A stretch of DNA of 64,000 bases, taken from positions 1-64,000 of the forward strand of contig NZ_JACMIA010000001.1 in the NCBI RefSeq assembly GCF_014252955.1, in the 5' to 3' direction. This document shows, one piece after another, positions 1 to 8,740 of the stretch. A program made the position numbers and the translations under genes. Source of the DNA: Stappia sp. 28M-7 (GTDB taxonomy: Bacteria > Pseudomonadota > Alphaproteobacteria > Rhizobiales > Stappiaceae). Each line of letters begins with the position of its first letter. Position 1 is the stretch's first letter. The notes below the pieces were generated by a model, which saw nothing but the letters and a program-made list of their open reading frames with translations, was not told the origin of the DNA and made no database searches.

Positions 1-29
1 AAATTCCCAAATACAGCCTGAACGTTACG

Positions 30-54
30 AAGCCCGGTCCCAGCCGGGCTTTTT
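30..54 (+). terminator. Intrinsic terminator of a gene left of the window
   Basis: A 7-bp GC stem (AGCCCGG / CCGGGCT, 31-37 and 44-50) with a short loop is followed directly by a run of T. It reads as a Rho-independent terminator for a plus-strand gene ending before the window. A second, outer pairing of TTCCCAAA (4-11) with TTTGGGAA (58-65) encloses it. Confidence 0.75.
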
Positions 55-555
55 GCGTTTGGGAAATCGGTCGTCTCTGACGGCCACCGAGACGACGAAA
101 CCGTTCGGCCGACAGGCCCATTGCGCCCAACCTCGCTGAGGTAGGGCGATCTGCCGACTGTCGCAGCGGGTCTTCACGTCGCCAAAATCCAGTTCAAGGG
201 ACCGGACAGGCTGGCGGCGTTGGGCGCCCAGGTCAGCCGCACCTGCTGGAATGCTGCAACGTCATCCGCCCGGCTTCACGTGTCGGCCGAGCCAGAGCGC
301 CTGTGCCGGCTTCTCCCGGCCTTTCTGTCAGTGCGCACAGGAAGCGATAGTCCCGGTTCAGAAGCATGGGGGGCGGATTTTCGGCCGGCCCGGCATCTCG
401 GGCTGATGCCGGGCGACCCGATTGCCCATTGAAACTCCACCAAGGATACCGGCGGCGACGATCCGCCCTTCTGTGAGGTCGCGATCACCACCAGGGTTCG
501 CCCGCACTCCGGTGCCGCGTGGCGGGTCGGAATTGCGGGCGGCAGGGACTTTGCC
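55..555. other. Gene-free stretch
   Basis: About 500 bases lie between the terminator and the stop codon of the minus-strand secreted-protein gene. Short open frames exist on both strands, but none has a ribosome binding site plus a recognisable product. One short inverted repeat is present (GTCGTCTC at 70-77 against GAGACGAC at 89-96). A degraded gene cannot be excluded without a search. Confidence 0.5.
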
Positions 556-2730
556 TTAGCCCCGCCGTGCCACACAGGCGAACCTGCGGGCTCCCAGCTT
601 CTTGGCGACCGCTTTCCTGCCGCAGATGCACCTGCTGCCGCGAACCGTGCCGCCCTGGCAGACCACGTTCTGCCTTCTGGGGGCAGGGTTCACCCGGGAC
701 GGCGGTCTGGTTTTCGTTTTCGCCCGCGGATCGGTGCGCACGGCCTGCTTCTTCTGACAGGCGAAGGCGGCCTTCCCGATTTTCACAAGGTTGCGGTTGG
801 GCCCGCAGCGGCACTTTCCGTTGGCGACCCTGCCGCCCCTGCAGACGATCTCGACCCTTCTGGGGGTGGGGTTGGTCCGGGCAGGCCGCCTCGGTTCGGG
901 CGGCTTGGCGACCGCAATGCACTGATAGGACGCGTTTCCGGTCTTCCTGCGGATCTTGTTCTGGCCGCACTGGCAGGTGCCCCTGGCGATCCGGCCACCG
1001 ACGCAGACGAGCCGTGGCTGCGGCGGCGTCGGGTTGGTGCGGGCCGGCGCCGGCGCCTTGTCGGGAGCCTTAGGGGGCGCGTGCGTGGGATTGGGGTCCG
1101 CAGTCAGGACGCCGACACCACCGCCAACGGCGGGGTTCACCCGGGGGTCGGGCTTGGGGAGGTCGTGACCAGGGTCCCTCCGGCTGCCGGTCAGGTCGCC
1201 GATGCCGCTGCTGTGCCCGGCGGCTTTCGCGCATTGGAAGGTACGGGCCGTGAAGGCATGGTCGAGCGGGTCTCCGGGCGACACCGTCCGCAGCGTGCAA
1301 CCGGCCTCGATCGTGTCGGTAATGTCGAAATTGATCAGCGTTGCGGCGCGATAATGGCTGCTGGCCACCTGCTCGGGCTGGAGAACGCCTGAGAAGTTGC
1401 CGAGCGCCCCGCAGTCCAGCGAGTAATGGATGTTGTCCGCCTTGGGCGCGTCGAACCAGACCAGCGCCTTCGCATCGCGCGGGCACGTGTAGCTCTGCGC
1501 GAGCGGGCCGTTGTCGACAAACTGAAAATTGCCCTGGAACGAGGTTATCTTCGGCGTGTCGTCGTCGTCGTCGGTGCCGCTCGGCGATGCCAGTCCGCCG
1601 CCGCCCGCCCCGGTGCAGTGCAGGGTGATGTCTTTCCAGCCGGTCTCCTGGTTGAAGGTCTCGTTGACGAGATCGCGCGCGTTGAACTGGACGCTCGTCG
1701 TCCCGTCGACCTCGACCCAGCGCTCATGAACAGCCCTGAAATACCCGCCGTCGTGTTGGGCCTGTGCGTCGATGTCCTCGCTCGCAATGGCGCCGTCGCC
1801 GCGCTGTTCCCACAGCCTGAAGGACACCGGGCCTTCCTGGTTTGTCTCCATGGTCACCCGCAGCTTGGCCTTCTTGCAGCGGGTGCCGGGTGTCGGCTCG
1901 GTATAGGCGTTGGAGTAGGTGGTCAGCGTCAGGCGGATGTCGTTGACCGTCATCGGGCCCTGGTCGAAGGCGAGATCCTGGTTGTCCGGCGTATTGGGTG
2001 TATCGGTGCCGCTCGTCCTTGGAATGCCGCCGGTATCGCTCGGCGGCTTGGAATCGGGGACGGGGGGCTTCGAATTCTGGCCGAGGCACTCGATCTTGAG
2101 GCCGACGAAGCCGAAGGCGGTGGCCCGGCCGAAGTCGCCATAGCCCTCGTATTCGTTCAGATAATAGGGAAAGCGTTTGCGACGCTTTTCCCTGGCATCG
2201 GCATGTATGGCCAGCGGCAGCGGGTAGCTGAAGCTGTGCCCTTGCTCGGTTTCGGTCCAATTGGCATTGCAGCGATTGACGATCGCCTGCTCGTCGGTTT
2301 GGTTTAGCCTCGTGAATTCGTCGATGAGGATGTTCGCCGGGCCGGAAACCGATGTTCTGGAGTCGATGATGGCTTCTATGGGGTTTGGCTGGTTGCCGTG
2401 GGGTGTCTTGATGTATGTCGAGAAGACATCGCGAACTGCTCCATTGGTCAGATTGCGTCCGATGCGATAGAACTCGATATAGCCGCGTGACATCTCGATG
2501 GTGACATGGATGGGGATCGTTCGCGGATGGTCGCTGATCCGGGTCCACATGCCGTTTTCTTGTTCGACGAGGATCGTCTCCACATTGAAACCACCGCTGA
2601 TCTCGATGTTGTTGAATCGAGGCGCCGCCGCCGCTGCTGGCGTCGCCAGCACGCCTGCAGCGCACAGGAACAGTGCCGCGGGCGACATCCTCCGGAGCAA
2701 ACTTGAGGTCAACGGGCTTTCAGCAGACAT
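556..2730 (-). CDS. Secreted protein with three C-terminal cysteine-rich modules, function unknown
   Basis: A 724-residue exported protein of unknown function. The start at 2730 is chosen over an upstream in-frame one because a GAGGA ribosome site lies just before it and because it exposes a normal signal peptide: basic residues, a hydrophobic stretch, then an Ala-rich cleavage region near residue 36. The middle holds two beta-rich segments with paired cysteines and an Asp run (DDDDD). The last ~150 residues are three copies of a ~35-residue module of form C-x-GG-x(5)-G-x-C-x-CG-x(10)-G-x(4)-C, joined by Pro/Arg-rich linkers. It lies downstream of an AraC gene on the same strand and carries the leader element also found before the autotransporter. 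Surface or periplasmic binding is a guess; no catalytic motif is seen. Confidence 0.7.
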   Translation of the reverse strand: MSAESPLTSSLLRRMSPAALFLCAAGVLATPAAAAAPRFNNIEISGGFNVETILVEQENGMWTRISDHPRTIPIHVTIEMSRGYIEFYRIGRNLTNGAVRDVFSTYIKTPHGNQPNPIEAIIDSRTSVSGPANILIDEFTRLNQTDEQAIVNRCNANWTETEQGHSFSYPLPLAIHADAREKRRKRFPYYLNEYEGYGDFGRATAFGFVGLKIECLGQNSKPPVPDSKPPSDTGGIPRTSGTDTPNTPDNQDLAFDQGPMTVNDIRLTLTTYSNAYTEPTPGTRCKKAKLRVTMETNQEGPVSFRLWEQRGDGAIASEDIDAQAQHDGGYFRAVHERWVEVDGTTSVQFNARDLVNETFNQETGWKDITLHCTGAGGGGLASPSGTDDDDDTPKITSFQGNFQFVDNGPLAQSYTCPRDAKALVWFDAPKADNIHYSLDCGALGNFSGVLQPEQVASSHYRAATLINFDITDTIEAGCTLRTVSPGDPLDHAFTARTFQCAKAAGHSSGIGDLTGSRRDPGHDLPKPDPRVNPAVGGGVGVLTADPNPTHAPPKAPDKAPAPARTNPTPPQPRLVCVGGRIARGTCQCGQNKIRRKTGNASYQCIAVAKPPEPRRPARTNPTPRRVEIVCRGGRVANGKCRCGPNRNLVKIGKAAFACQKKQAVRTDPRAKTKTRPPSRVNPAPRRQNVVCQGGTVRGSRCICGRKAVAKKLGARRFACVARRG
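559..1014 (-). repeat. Three tandem Cys-rich modules (protein repeat)
   Basis: Within the secreted protein, modules start near residues 573, 627 and 688. Each has four cysteines in the order C-GG-C-CG-C and a conserved K-x-G before the last Cys. Linkers of 19-26 residues are rich in Pro, Arg and Thr (RTNPTP twice). The final module ends the protein. Confidence 0.8.
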
Positions 2731-2760
2731 AGGCTCGTCCTCGCTATCCAGCGTTGCTGC

Positions 2761-2819
2761 GCGAGGATATTGCGTTGCGAATGCCCGGGCTTGGGGGATG
2801 CGGCAAGGGTGAGAGCCGC
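2761..2819 (-). promoter_or_regulatory. Leader element, copy A (secreted-protein gene)
   Basis: This sequence, starting 30 bases upstream of the secreted-protein start codon, matches 7292-7349 upstream of the autotransporter at roughly 46 of 58 positions. Fully conserved blocks on the sense strand are CGGCTCTC, CCCCAAGC and TATCCTCGC, in the same order and spacing. It fills most of the 100-base gap after the AraC stop codon. It may be a promoter, operator or structured 5' leader; the sequence alone does not decide which. Confidence 0.6.
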
Positions 2820-2830
2820 ACCGCGCACTG

Positions 2831-3817
2831 TCAGGTGGGTGGAGCCACCGGTCTGGATCTGCGCACATCCGACGGCGTCATCTTGTAGCGACGGCGGAAG
2901 GCCTGATTGAACCACGACAGATCGCCGAAGCCGGACTGATAGGCGATGGCGGTGATGCTGTGGTGGTTGAGGCGAGGATCGCAAAGCAGTTCGTGGGCTC
3001 GCTCCAGCCTTGCCGCAAGGACGTAGTCCGTGAAATTCGCGCTGGACGCGTAGAACAGGTTGCGAATGGCGCGCGGCGAGAAGCCGTGCCGGGCGGCAAT
3101 CCACTCCAGCGAGAGATCGGGATGGGAGAGATTTGCCCAGATGTCGTCCTTGATGCGGGCGAGCCGTGCCGCCCGCGCGCTGTCCTTGGTTGCCTCGATG
3201 GCATCCCGGGTGGGGTCGACGGCCAGAATGAACAGGTCTGTCAGCGTTTTCCTGGCCTGGAGGAGCACCTCGCCGTCGAGCGGCCCGATATCGCTGGCGA
3301 GCGTCCTCGCATAGCCGCACAGGAGGTCGAGCGCGGCAGACTGCGGCACGCCGTGATCGAGCGCATGGTCGAGATCGCCGACGGCCGCGGCAATATGTGC
3401 GCGCGAGACGCAAATGACCTGGCTATGGCTCGTCAGCGACCAGGCGCTGTATCTCTCGTCGTTGCCCCTGAGATGCGCCGGCCCTCCCGGCCCCACGGTA
3501 ACTTCATCGCGTCCATGGCGGCGGTCGTGCAGCCGCATCTGGATCGGGTGTCCCCCGCGATGGACCAGCAGGCACAGGTCGTCGTTTCCGTCGAGTGCGA
3601 CATGGTTTTTCTGGCGCATGTTCGACATGCCGGACATCGTCTGGAAGCTGGCATAGGCGTTCGGCATGATGCGGAGCGAAAAGTCGAACGCCATTCGCTC
3701 GTCTTCATGGCGATCCATGAAAAAGCTGATGCTCGGCTCGAGAGCTTCCAGCAGCTTGGCTATTTCGCACGGGCCAGCTTCCGTGAATGACAGTCGATGA
3801 AAGTTGCCTTCGGTCAA
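2831..3817 (-). CDS. AraC-family transcriptional regulator
   Basis: A 328-residue DNA-binding regulator. The last ~100 residues form the two helix-turn-helix motifs of AraC/XylS proteins, including the typical SGFGDLSWFNQAFRR stretch before the end; the N-terminal ~200 residues are a divergent effector-binding domain. The start is a TTG preceded by GGAG at good spacing. It lies upstream of, and on the same strand as, the secreted-protein gene, so that gene is a plausible target. It resembles the AraC protein at 30313-31287 in architecture and in the C-terminal signature. The effector is unknown. Confidence 0.85.
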   Translation of the reverse strand: MTEGNFHRLSFTEAGPCEIAKLLEALEPSISFFMDRHEDERMAFDFSLRIMPNAYASFQTMSGMSNMRQKNHVALDGNDDLCLLVHRGGHPIQMRLHDRRHGRDEVTVGPGGPAHLRGNDERYSAWSLTSHSQVICVSRAHIAAAVGDLDHALDHGVPQSAALDLLCGYARTLASDIGPLDGEVLLQARKTLTDLFILAVDPTRDAIEATKDSARAARLARIKDDIWANLSHPDLSLEWIAARHGFSPRAIRNLFYASSANFTDYVLAARLERAHELLCDPRLNHHSITAIAYQSGFGDLSWFNQAFRRRYKMTPSDVRRSRPVAPPT

Positions 3818-4120
3818 ATCCGCTCACTCCATTTAGAGTGCTGCCATGCTGACATGGCTGTCACCAGACGAGACGAACCGAGTGAACCGGCGGAGCATGG
3901 CCGCTGTCGGCAGAAATGAGGGCGATTTTGTCGCCTCATGCGTGCCGCGCGGTGCATGCTTCCCCCTTGCGTATCCAGGAGCGTGCACAGGGTAACGCAG
4001 GGGCATCCATCGGGGCAATGCTCGCATGAGTTGCCGGGGCGCGCGGTCGTGCGGCCCCGTAACGTCGCTCAGCAGGAGTGGGAAGATCATCGCCTGCCGT
4101 TCGGGCAAGGACACCTGCGA
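3818..4120. other. Intergenic region upstream of the AraC gene
   Basis: About 300 bases with no convincing gene; a 93-codon minus-strand frame here has no recognisable product. It holds the AraC promoter side and, at 4035-4059, a 6-bp CGGGGC/GCCCCG stem that could help end transcription of the autotransporter gene, although no T run follows it. Confidence 0.4.
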
Positions 4121-7100
4121 TCAGAAGCGTATGTTCAGCTTGAGGCTGGCCGTGTGATCCTGAAGCCCGGAGCCGAGGAGCGCCCCGTAGGCAAGGCCCA
4201 TTGTGGTGTTCTGCGTGAGGTTCACATCCAGGCCCGTGTCGAACACGAACGTGTCCTGCGCCAGCGGAACGCCCGCGATGACGAAGGGAGCGCCGCCCGA
4301 AGCGAAGGCGAACTGCGATGTCGGGGTGCTGCCGAACGCATGCCGCCAGCCCACCGTGCCGCGCAAGGTTGCCTGCGTCCCGCCCAGGCTGACATCGGTC
4401 TCCGCGCGAAGGCCGACCGTGGTGAAGGTCGCATCGACAGCGCTTGAGGCGGCGGTCAGGGCTGCTGCGCCACCGCTTTCGGTGAACCCGTCGGTAGACA
4501 GATGCACATAGGCGAGATTGGCGAAGGGCTCGAAGCGGGCCGCGCCTGCCTCGAAACGATAGCTCGCCTCGCCCCAGGCTTGCAGGGTTCGCGCGCTGTA
4601 GGATGCGCTGAGACTGTCCGTGAATCCGGTGAAGGCTACCGAGCGGGACGTGTCGAGCTGGTGCCAGCTATGGGCAAGACCGCCGGTCAGCGCGAAGGCA
4701 TTCCATTCGCCGCCGCCATACAGTCCGAGCGTGTAGGTATCGGCCGTTCCAGAGGAGGACCGGTCGTCGACGCTGAAGCTCGACCGGGAATAGCCGCCCA
4801 GCACGCCGAGGCGCACACCGTCCCAGACCTGCGCGTCGCCGCCCATCAGGAAGCCGCCGATAGTGCGGTCCATTGTGGCTGCATTCCCGTCGCCGTCCCA
4901 CTGGCTCCAGGAGCCGAAGCCCTGTCCCCAAAGACCGAAACTCTCGGAGATGCGATCCTCGATCCGGGTGTTCCTGCCGGAGCCGACGCCGCCGCGCGCT
5001 GAACGCAGGCGGCCCATCGCCGCTTCGCGCGGGAAGCGGCTGTCCTCGAGGAGCGCGGTATGCGCGGAGGCATGCACCTCGCCCGAAAGCAGGTCGAGGG
5101 CGATGGGGGCCTCCGCGACGGCCAGTGCCAGGACGGCGTTGAACACGCTGTTTCCCGCACCGAGCGAGTAGGCGCCGCTTCCGGCCGCGCATTGATTGGC
5201 GGTCATGCCGGCGAGGCAGAAGCTGGTTGCTGCCGCCGAGGTCAGATAGACGTTGCTTGGGTCGTAGGAGAGCGTGAAACCGAGGAAGGCGTAGGTGTCG
5301 GTGACGGCATCGAAAGCGCCGCTGACGCCGGCACCCGTCGTAAGGATGGTGTAGGTGCCCGGCAGGTAGGTCGAGCCGTCGTCGGTACCGTTCTCAGGCG
5401 TGACATGAACCGTGCCGCCATTGATGGTTGCCGTCCCGGTGACATTGAGCACGTCGTTGTTGAGGCCGGCAACGAAGCCGGCATCGTCGAGTTCGATCGC
5501 GAAGACCGATCCTGTATCGAAACTGGCGGAGGCGGCGGTCATCACGCCGATGGAGTTGCCCGGAGCCAGGGTGCCGCCGGAATTGACGGTGACGGCGCCT
5601 GCCGTGCCATCGCCGCCGAAGGTGCCCCCGGTGACCAGCACGTCGCCGACCAGGCCCATGTTGCGCAGCGTCCCGCTGGAGACGGTGGTGCCTCCCGAAT
5701 AGCTGTTGATGCCGCGCAGGGTCGTCATGCCGGAGCCGATGTGGTTGACCGCGGCGGAGCCGGTGATGGCGACGTTCGCGCCCGCCACCGTGCCGTCACT
5801 GGTGAAGTAATAGTCGGCATCGCTGTGATTGAAATTGATCACCGCCGTGCCGGCCCCGCCATCGACCGTGATGGCGTCGACCACGCCCGCTGCGCCGCCC
5901 GTCCCGATATTGAGCGTGCCGGTGGTGGGAACGACATTGGCCAGCGTCAGTTGGCCGGAGCCGACCACGATACGCCCGCCATTGGAGAGATTGAGCGTGC
6001 CGTCGCCCTGCCATCCGACATAGTTTGCGCCGGTGGTGGTCCAGCTGGAGCCGGTCCCGTCGATCGTCACCGTGCCGACGCCGCCCGCCGCTGCGGCGAC
6101 ATAGCCTGCCGAGCTGCCTACCGAGCCGCCGCCCGAGATCTCCAGCGTGCCGACGCCGCGATTGCCGACACGCAGATTGCTGGAGTTGTTCCACGTTGCG
6201 CCGTTGACGGTGACGGTCCCGACGCCGTCGCTCTCGGAGCCGATCGAGGCCACGGTGCTGTTGACCGTGCCGCCGTTGGCGACGTGCACTGCGCCGGTGC
6301 CGGACTCGCCGACAACCAGGGTGGCGCTGCTCCAGACGGATCCCAGGTCGTTCACAGTGACCGTGCCGCTGCTCGTGGCGGCGCTCCCGACATTCGCATT
6401 GCCATTGGTGACCGCGCCGAGCCCGGAAATATCCAGCCTGCCGGTGCCATCGTTGCCGACATCGAGCGTGTTGGCGATGGTCCAGGTCCCGCGATCCACC
6501 GTCACGGTGCCGACGCTGCCGTCTGAAACCCCGATCACGCCGGTGTTGCTGCTGACCGTGCCCTGATTGGTGACGTTCAGGGAGCCCTGCCCCTGATCGC
6601 CGACATAGAGACTGGCCGAATTCGTCCAGGTGGACCCCGCGCCGTTGACATTCACGTGGCCGATGCTGCCCGCGATGTCGCCGATGCGCGCCGAGCTGTT
6701 GCTCACATCGCCGGTGTTCGTGATGTTCAGCGTGGCTTCGCCGCGGCCTCCGACGATCAAGCCTGCGGCATTGACCCAGGCCGCGTTCGCGCCGTTCACG
6801 TTGACGACGCCCTCGCTGCCGACCGTGTCGGCCATATAGGCCGATCCGTTCTGCACCACGGCGCCATTGGTGATGTTCAGGTTGCCCGCGCCGGCGCTTC
6901 CGACATACAGAGCGGCATTCTGAAGGTCCCAGGTCGAGCCCAGGTCATCGACCGTTACGGTGCCGGTGCCGCCATTGCCGATTCGCCCGACGTCGCTGCC
7001 GACGTCGCCGCCATTGGTGATGGTCAATGTGCCGGAGCCGACCTGGCCGACCGTGAGAGCCGCGCCGATGTTCCACGGATCGGGCTGCGTTCCGCCGCCC

Positions 7101-7264
7101 CCGCCGATGACGGTTTCGCTCGCGCCGCCTTCGATGACCTGCTGCGCATGGACCGGATGGCTGACGAGTACGCTCAAAGTCGTCGAGCTCAGCAGTGCTC
7201 CGAGAGCTGTTCCCAGGAGCTTTCCGCTTGCGTTGACAAATGAACTTCCACCGATCATCGGCAT
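4121..7264 (-). CDS. Type V autotransporter with beta-barrel domain
   Basis: A 1047-residue self-secreting surface protein. A long signal sequence ends near residue 40 (HPVHAQQ). The passenger begins with about seven ~50-residue Gly/Thr/Asn-rich repeats (residues ~75-420), followed by the passenger-associated segment around SGGTTVSSGTL and NSGGTLAPGNSIG, which normally guides beta-helix folding. The last ~270 residues are an outer-membrane beta-barrel ending in phenylalanine, as expected for Bam-dependent insertion. Two start codons two residues apart are possible: ATG at 7264 or ATG at 7258. The AGGGG ribosome site fits 7258 better (9-base spacing). No protease triad is seen in the passenger, so adhesion or biofilm roles are inference. 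The leader element at 7292-7349 precedes it. Confidence 0.92.
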   Translation of the reverse strand: MPMIGGSSFVNASGKLLGTALGALLSSTTLSVLVSHPVHAQQVIEGGASETVIGGGGGTQPDPWNIGAALTVGQVGSGTLTITNGGDVGSDVGRIGNGGTGTVTVDDLGSTWDLQNAALYVGSAGAGNLNITNGAVVQNGSAYMADTVGSEGVVNVNGANAAWVNAAGLIVGGRGEATLNITNTGDVSNSSARIGDIAGSIGHVNVNGAGSTWTNSASLYVGDQGQGSLNVTNQGTVSSNTGVIGVSDGSVGTVTVDRGTWTIANTLDVGNDGTGRLDISGLGAVTNGNANVGSAATSSGTVTVNDLGSVWSSATLVVGESGTGAVHVANGGTVNSTVASIGSESDGVGTVTVNGATWNNSSNLRVGNRGVGTLEISGGGSVGSSAGYVAAAAGGVGTVTIDGTGSSWTTTGANYVGWQGDGTLNLSNGGRIVVGSGQLTLANVVPTTGTLNIGTGGAAGVVDAITVDGGAGTAVINFNHSDADYYFTSDGTVAGANVAITGSAAVNHIGSGMTTLRGINSYSGGTTVSSGTLRNMGLVGDVLVTGGTFGGDGTAGAVTVNSGGTLAPGNSIGVMTAASASFDTGSVFAIELDDAGFVAGLNNDVLNVTGTATINGGTVHVTPENGTDDGSTYLPGTYTILTTGAGVSGAFDAVTDTYAFLGFTLSYDPSNVYLTSAAATSFCLAGMTANQCAAGSGAYSLGAGNSVFNAVLALAVAEAPIALDLLSGEVHASAHTALLEDSRFPREAAMGRLRSARGGVGSGRNTRIEDRISESFGLWGQGFGSWSQWDGDGNAATMDRTIGGFLMGGDAQVWDGVRLGVLGGYSRSSFSVDDRSSSGTADTYTLGLYGGGEWNAFALTGGLAHSWHQLDTSRSVAFTGFTDSLSASYSARTLQAWGEASYRFEAGAARFEPFANLAYVHLSTDGFTESGGAAALTAASSAVDATFTTVGLRAETDVSLGGTQATLRGTVGWRHAFGSTPTSQFAFASGGAPFVIAGVPLAQDTFVFDTGLDVNLTQNTTMGLAYGALLGSGLQDHTASLKLNIRF
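6007..7042 (-). repeat. Seven ~50-residue passenger repeats
   Basis: Each unit follows the pattern G-x-L-x-I-x-N-G-G ... I-G ... G-T-V-T-V-x-G-x-G-S-x-W ... L-x-V-G-x-x-G. Units are 48-50 residues and clearly diverged, so the array is old rather than a recent expansion. Repeats of this type are expected to build successive turns of a right-handed beta-helix. Confidence 0.8.
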
Positions 7265-7291
7265 TTACCCCTGGCATCTTGCTCTGCGGCG

Positions 7292-7349
7292 CGAGGATAA
7301 GTGCATCGCGAAGGCGGGTGCTTGGGGAATCAGGCAGGGGCGAGAGCCG
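7292..7349 (-). promoter_or_regulatory. Leader element, copy B (autotransporter gene)
   Basis: Second copy of the element at 2761-2819, beginning 27 bases upstream of the autotransporter start. The CGGCTCTC, CCCCAAGC and TATCCTCGC blocks are identical in the two copies, with a single one-base length difference between them. Confidence 0.6.
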
Positions 7350-7450
7350 TTTTCGGGGTGGCAGACGTTATTTCGGTGCCGAAGTGCGTGAGCTCGGAGC
7401 CGGCTTCGTCCTTCGCCAATGACCCGTGTGCTCTGCTCGCCGGGAGCTCT

Positions 7451-7478
7451 GGCCGGGCGGGATTTTCCCCGCCCGGCC
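7451..7478 (-). terminator. Strong stem-loop after the acetyltransferase gene
   Basis: GGCCGGGCGGG (7451-7461) pairs with CCCGCCCGGCC (7468-7478) around a short ATTTTC-type loop, only five bases beyond the acetyltransferase stop codon. There is no T run on the minus strand, so it may work as a 3' end stabiliser or an atypical terminator. Confidence 0.5.
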
Positions 7479-7483
7479 GTCCG

Positions 7484-7936
7484 CTAGCCGATCAGCCAAA
7501 GGCGGGCGTTTTCGAACGCGTTCCCGTCGTCGTCGACGGGGCGGCGGGAAATCTCCTGGAACCCCAGGCGCTTGTAGAAGGCCATCGCCTGCCGGTTACC
7601 GGTGTAGACCTCAAGCGTCAGCTCGCCCTTGAGCGTCAGGGCGTGGGCAATCAGCTGACGTCCAAGCCCGGCCCCTTGCCGGTCGGGCGACACGAAAATG
7701 GCGCCGACAAACGTACCGAGCAGGCTGATGAAGCCGCAGGGATCACCGCCCATGCAGGCGACCCAGGTCTCGGATTGCGGGAGATATCGGTCTTCGATAA
7801 GCGCTTTTTGCTCGCGCAAGCGCTGCTCCCCGACAAAGGGATGGGCCAGCAGCGAGGCTTCGAGCCAGATGTGCGACAGCTTTTTCGTATCCGTGGCCGG
7901 GTCATAGGGCCGGATGACGGCGTCATGGGTTTTCAT
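7484..7936 (-). CDS. GNAT-family N-acetyltransferase
   Basis: A 150-residue acetyl-CoA-dependent transferase. Residues ~70-115 contain the acetyl-CoA loop (VSPDRQGAGLGRQLI, a Q/R-x-x-G-x-G/A type motif), and the C-terminal half has the common GNAT strand LEVYTGNRQAMAFYKRLGF with its conserved Asn, Ala and Tyr. GGAG lies six bases before the ATG. The substrate cannot be read from the sequence; small-molecule or protein amino groups are both possible. A strong hairpin follows the stop codon. Confidence 0.9.
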   Translation of the reverse strand: MKTHDAVIRPYDPATDTKKLSHIWLEASLLAHPFVGEQRLREQKALIEDRYLPQSETWVACMGGDPCGFISLLGTFVGAIFVSPDRQGAGLGRQLIAHALTLKGELTLEVYTGNRQAMAFYKRLGFQEISRRPVDDDGNAFENARLWLIG

Positions 7937-8110
7937 GACAACTCCGAAGGATGGTTATGCCGAGAGGTGCGGCGACTTTTCCAAGTGCCGTTCGAGACCG
8001 CCGGGAGCGGTTGCGTTAGCTGCCTCTGCGCATAAATCTCCTTCTGCTGCTGCGCTTTTTCTAGGCTTGCCGGAATCTGCCGTCAATGTCTGGAAAGGGA
8101 CGCTCTCCCG

Positions 8111-8699
8111 TCAGGCGGCGCCGTGGTGCCCGTAGCACGGGGCCAGCGCAGATATGGCCTCGAAAGCCGCCTGCTTGCCGCTTTGCTTTCGGGCTTCGCC
8201 GAGGGAGAGACCTTCCGCCACGACCGCCTCGATTCGTGTCACGCCGATGAATGCGAACATCGACCGAAGATAGGCTTCCGCATGCTCGCACGGGGCCAGG
8301 GAACCGCCTTGCCGGTACTGTCCGCCGCGCGCCACGGCAAGGATGATCCGCTTGTCCCGCGCCAGCCCTTCGACGCCCGTCTCGGTATAGCGGAAGGTCT
8401 TTCTCGCGATGACGATCCGGTCGATCCACGCCTTGAGCTGGCTCGAAATAGTCAGGTTGTAGAATGCGACGCCGATGACGATGACGTCGGCGTTCATGAA
8501 CTCGTCCAGGATTTCTTCGCCGAGCGCGATCTCCTGCGCCATCGCCGGTCAGATGCGGAACGGGAGCGGCGACCAGATCGCGATAGGCGACGTCGGTCTC
8601 CGGATTAAGGTCTTGCAGCCTTTGAACGGTCGCCCGGGACAGCTCCCGGCTCACCGAGTGCGCGCCGAGAATGCTGGAATCGACATGAAGCAATTTCAT
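8111..8699 (-). pseudogene. azoR: FMN-dependent NADH-azoreductase, disrupted by an internal out-of-frame deletion
   Basis: The N-terminal ~50 residues ([12 protein letters not shown]... to PHLTG) and the C-terminal ~135 residues ([16 protein letters not shown] onward, with [20 protein letters not shown] and GLSLG) are both typical AzoR, but they lie in different frames. The join is at about 8537-8560. The segment between PHLTG and the EEIL helix is roughly 10 codons, whereas intact AzoR proteins have about 25-30, so bases were lost as well as the frame changed. An in-frame ATG at 8542 could still give a 143-residue C-terminal fragment, but that lacks the first flavin-binding strand and phosphate loop. 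A sequencing error alone would not explain the missing codons. The 170-base gap downstream holds nothing recognisable. Confidence 0.75.
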
Positions 8700-8740
8700 G
8701 GGGGGATCTTTCTTGAAACGTCTGGACCGGTGTTGCGCTG

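Noticed and set aside
3833-4114. Possible 93-codon gene between AraC and the autotransporter
   Set aside because: No ribosome site, no recognisable product, and composition like a non-coding frame.
5060-6526. A 488-codon plus-strand frame
   Set aside because: It mirrors the repetitive passenger of the autotransporter, whose codon pattern keeps the opposite strand open.
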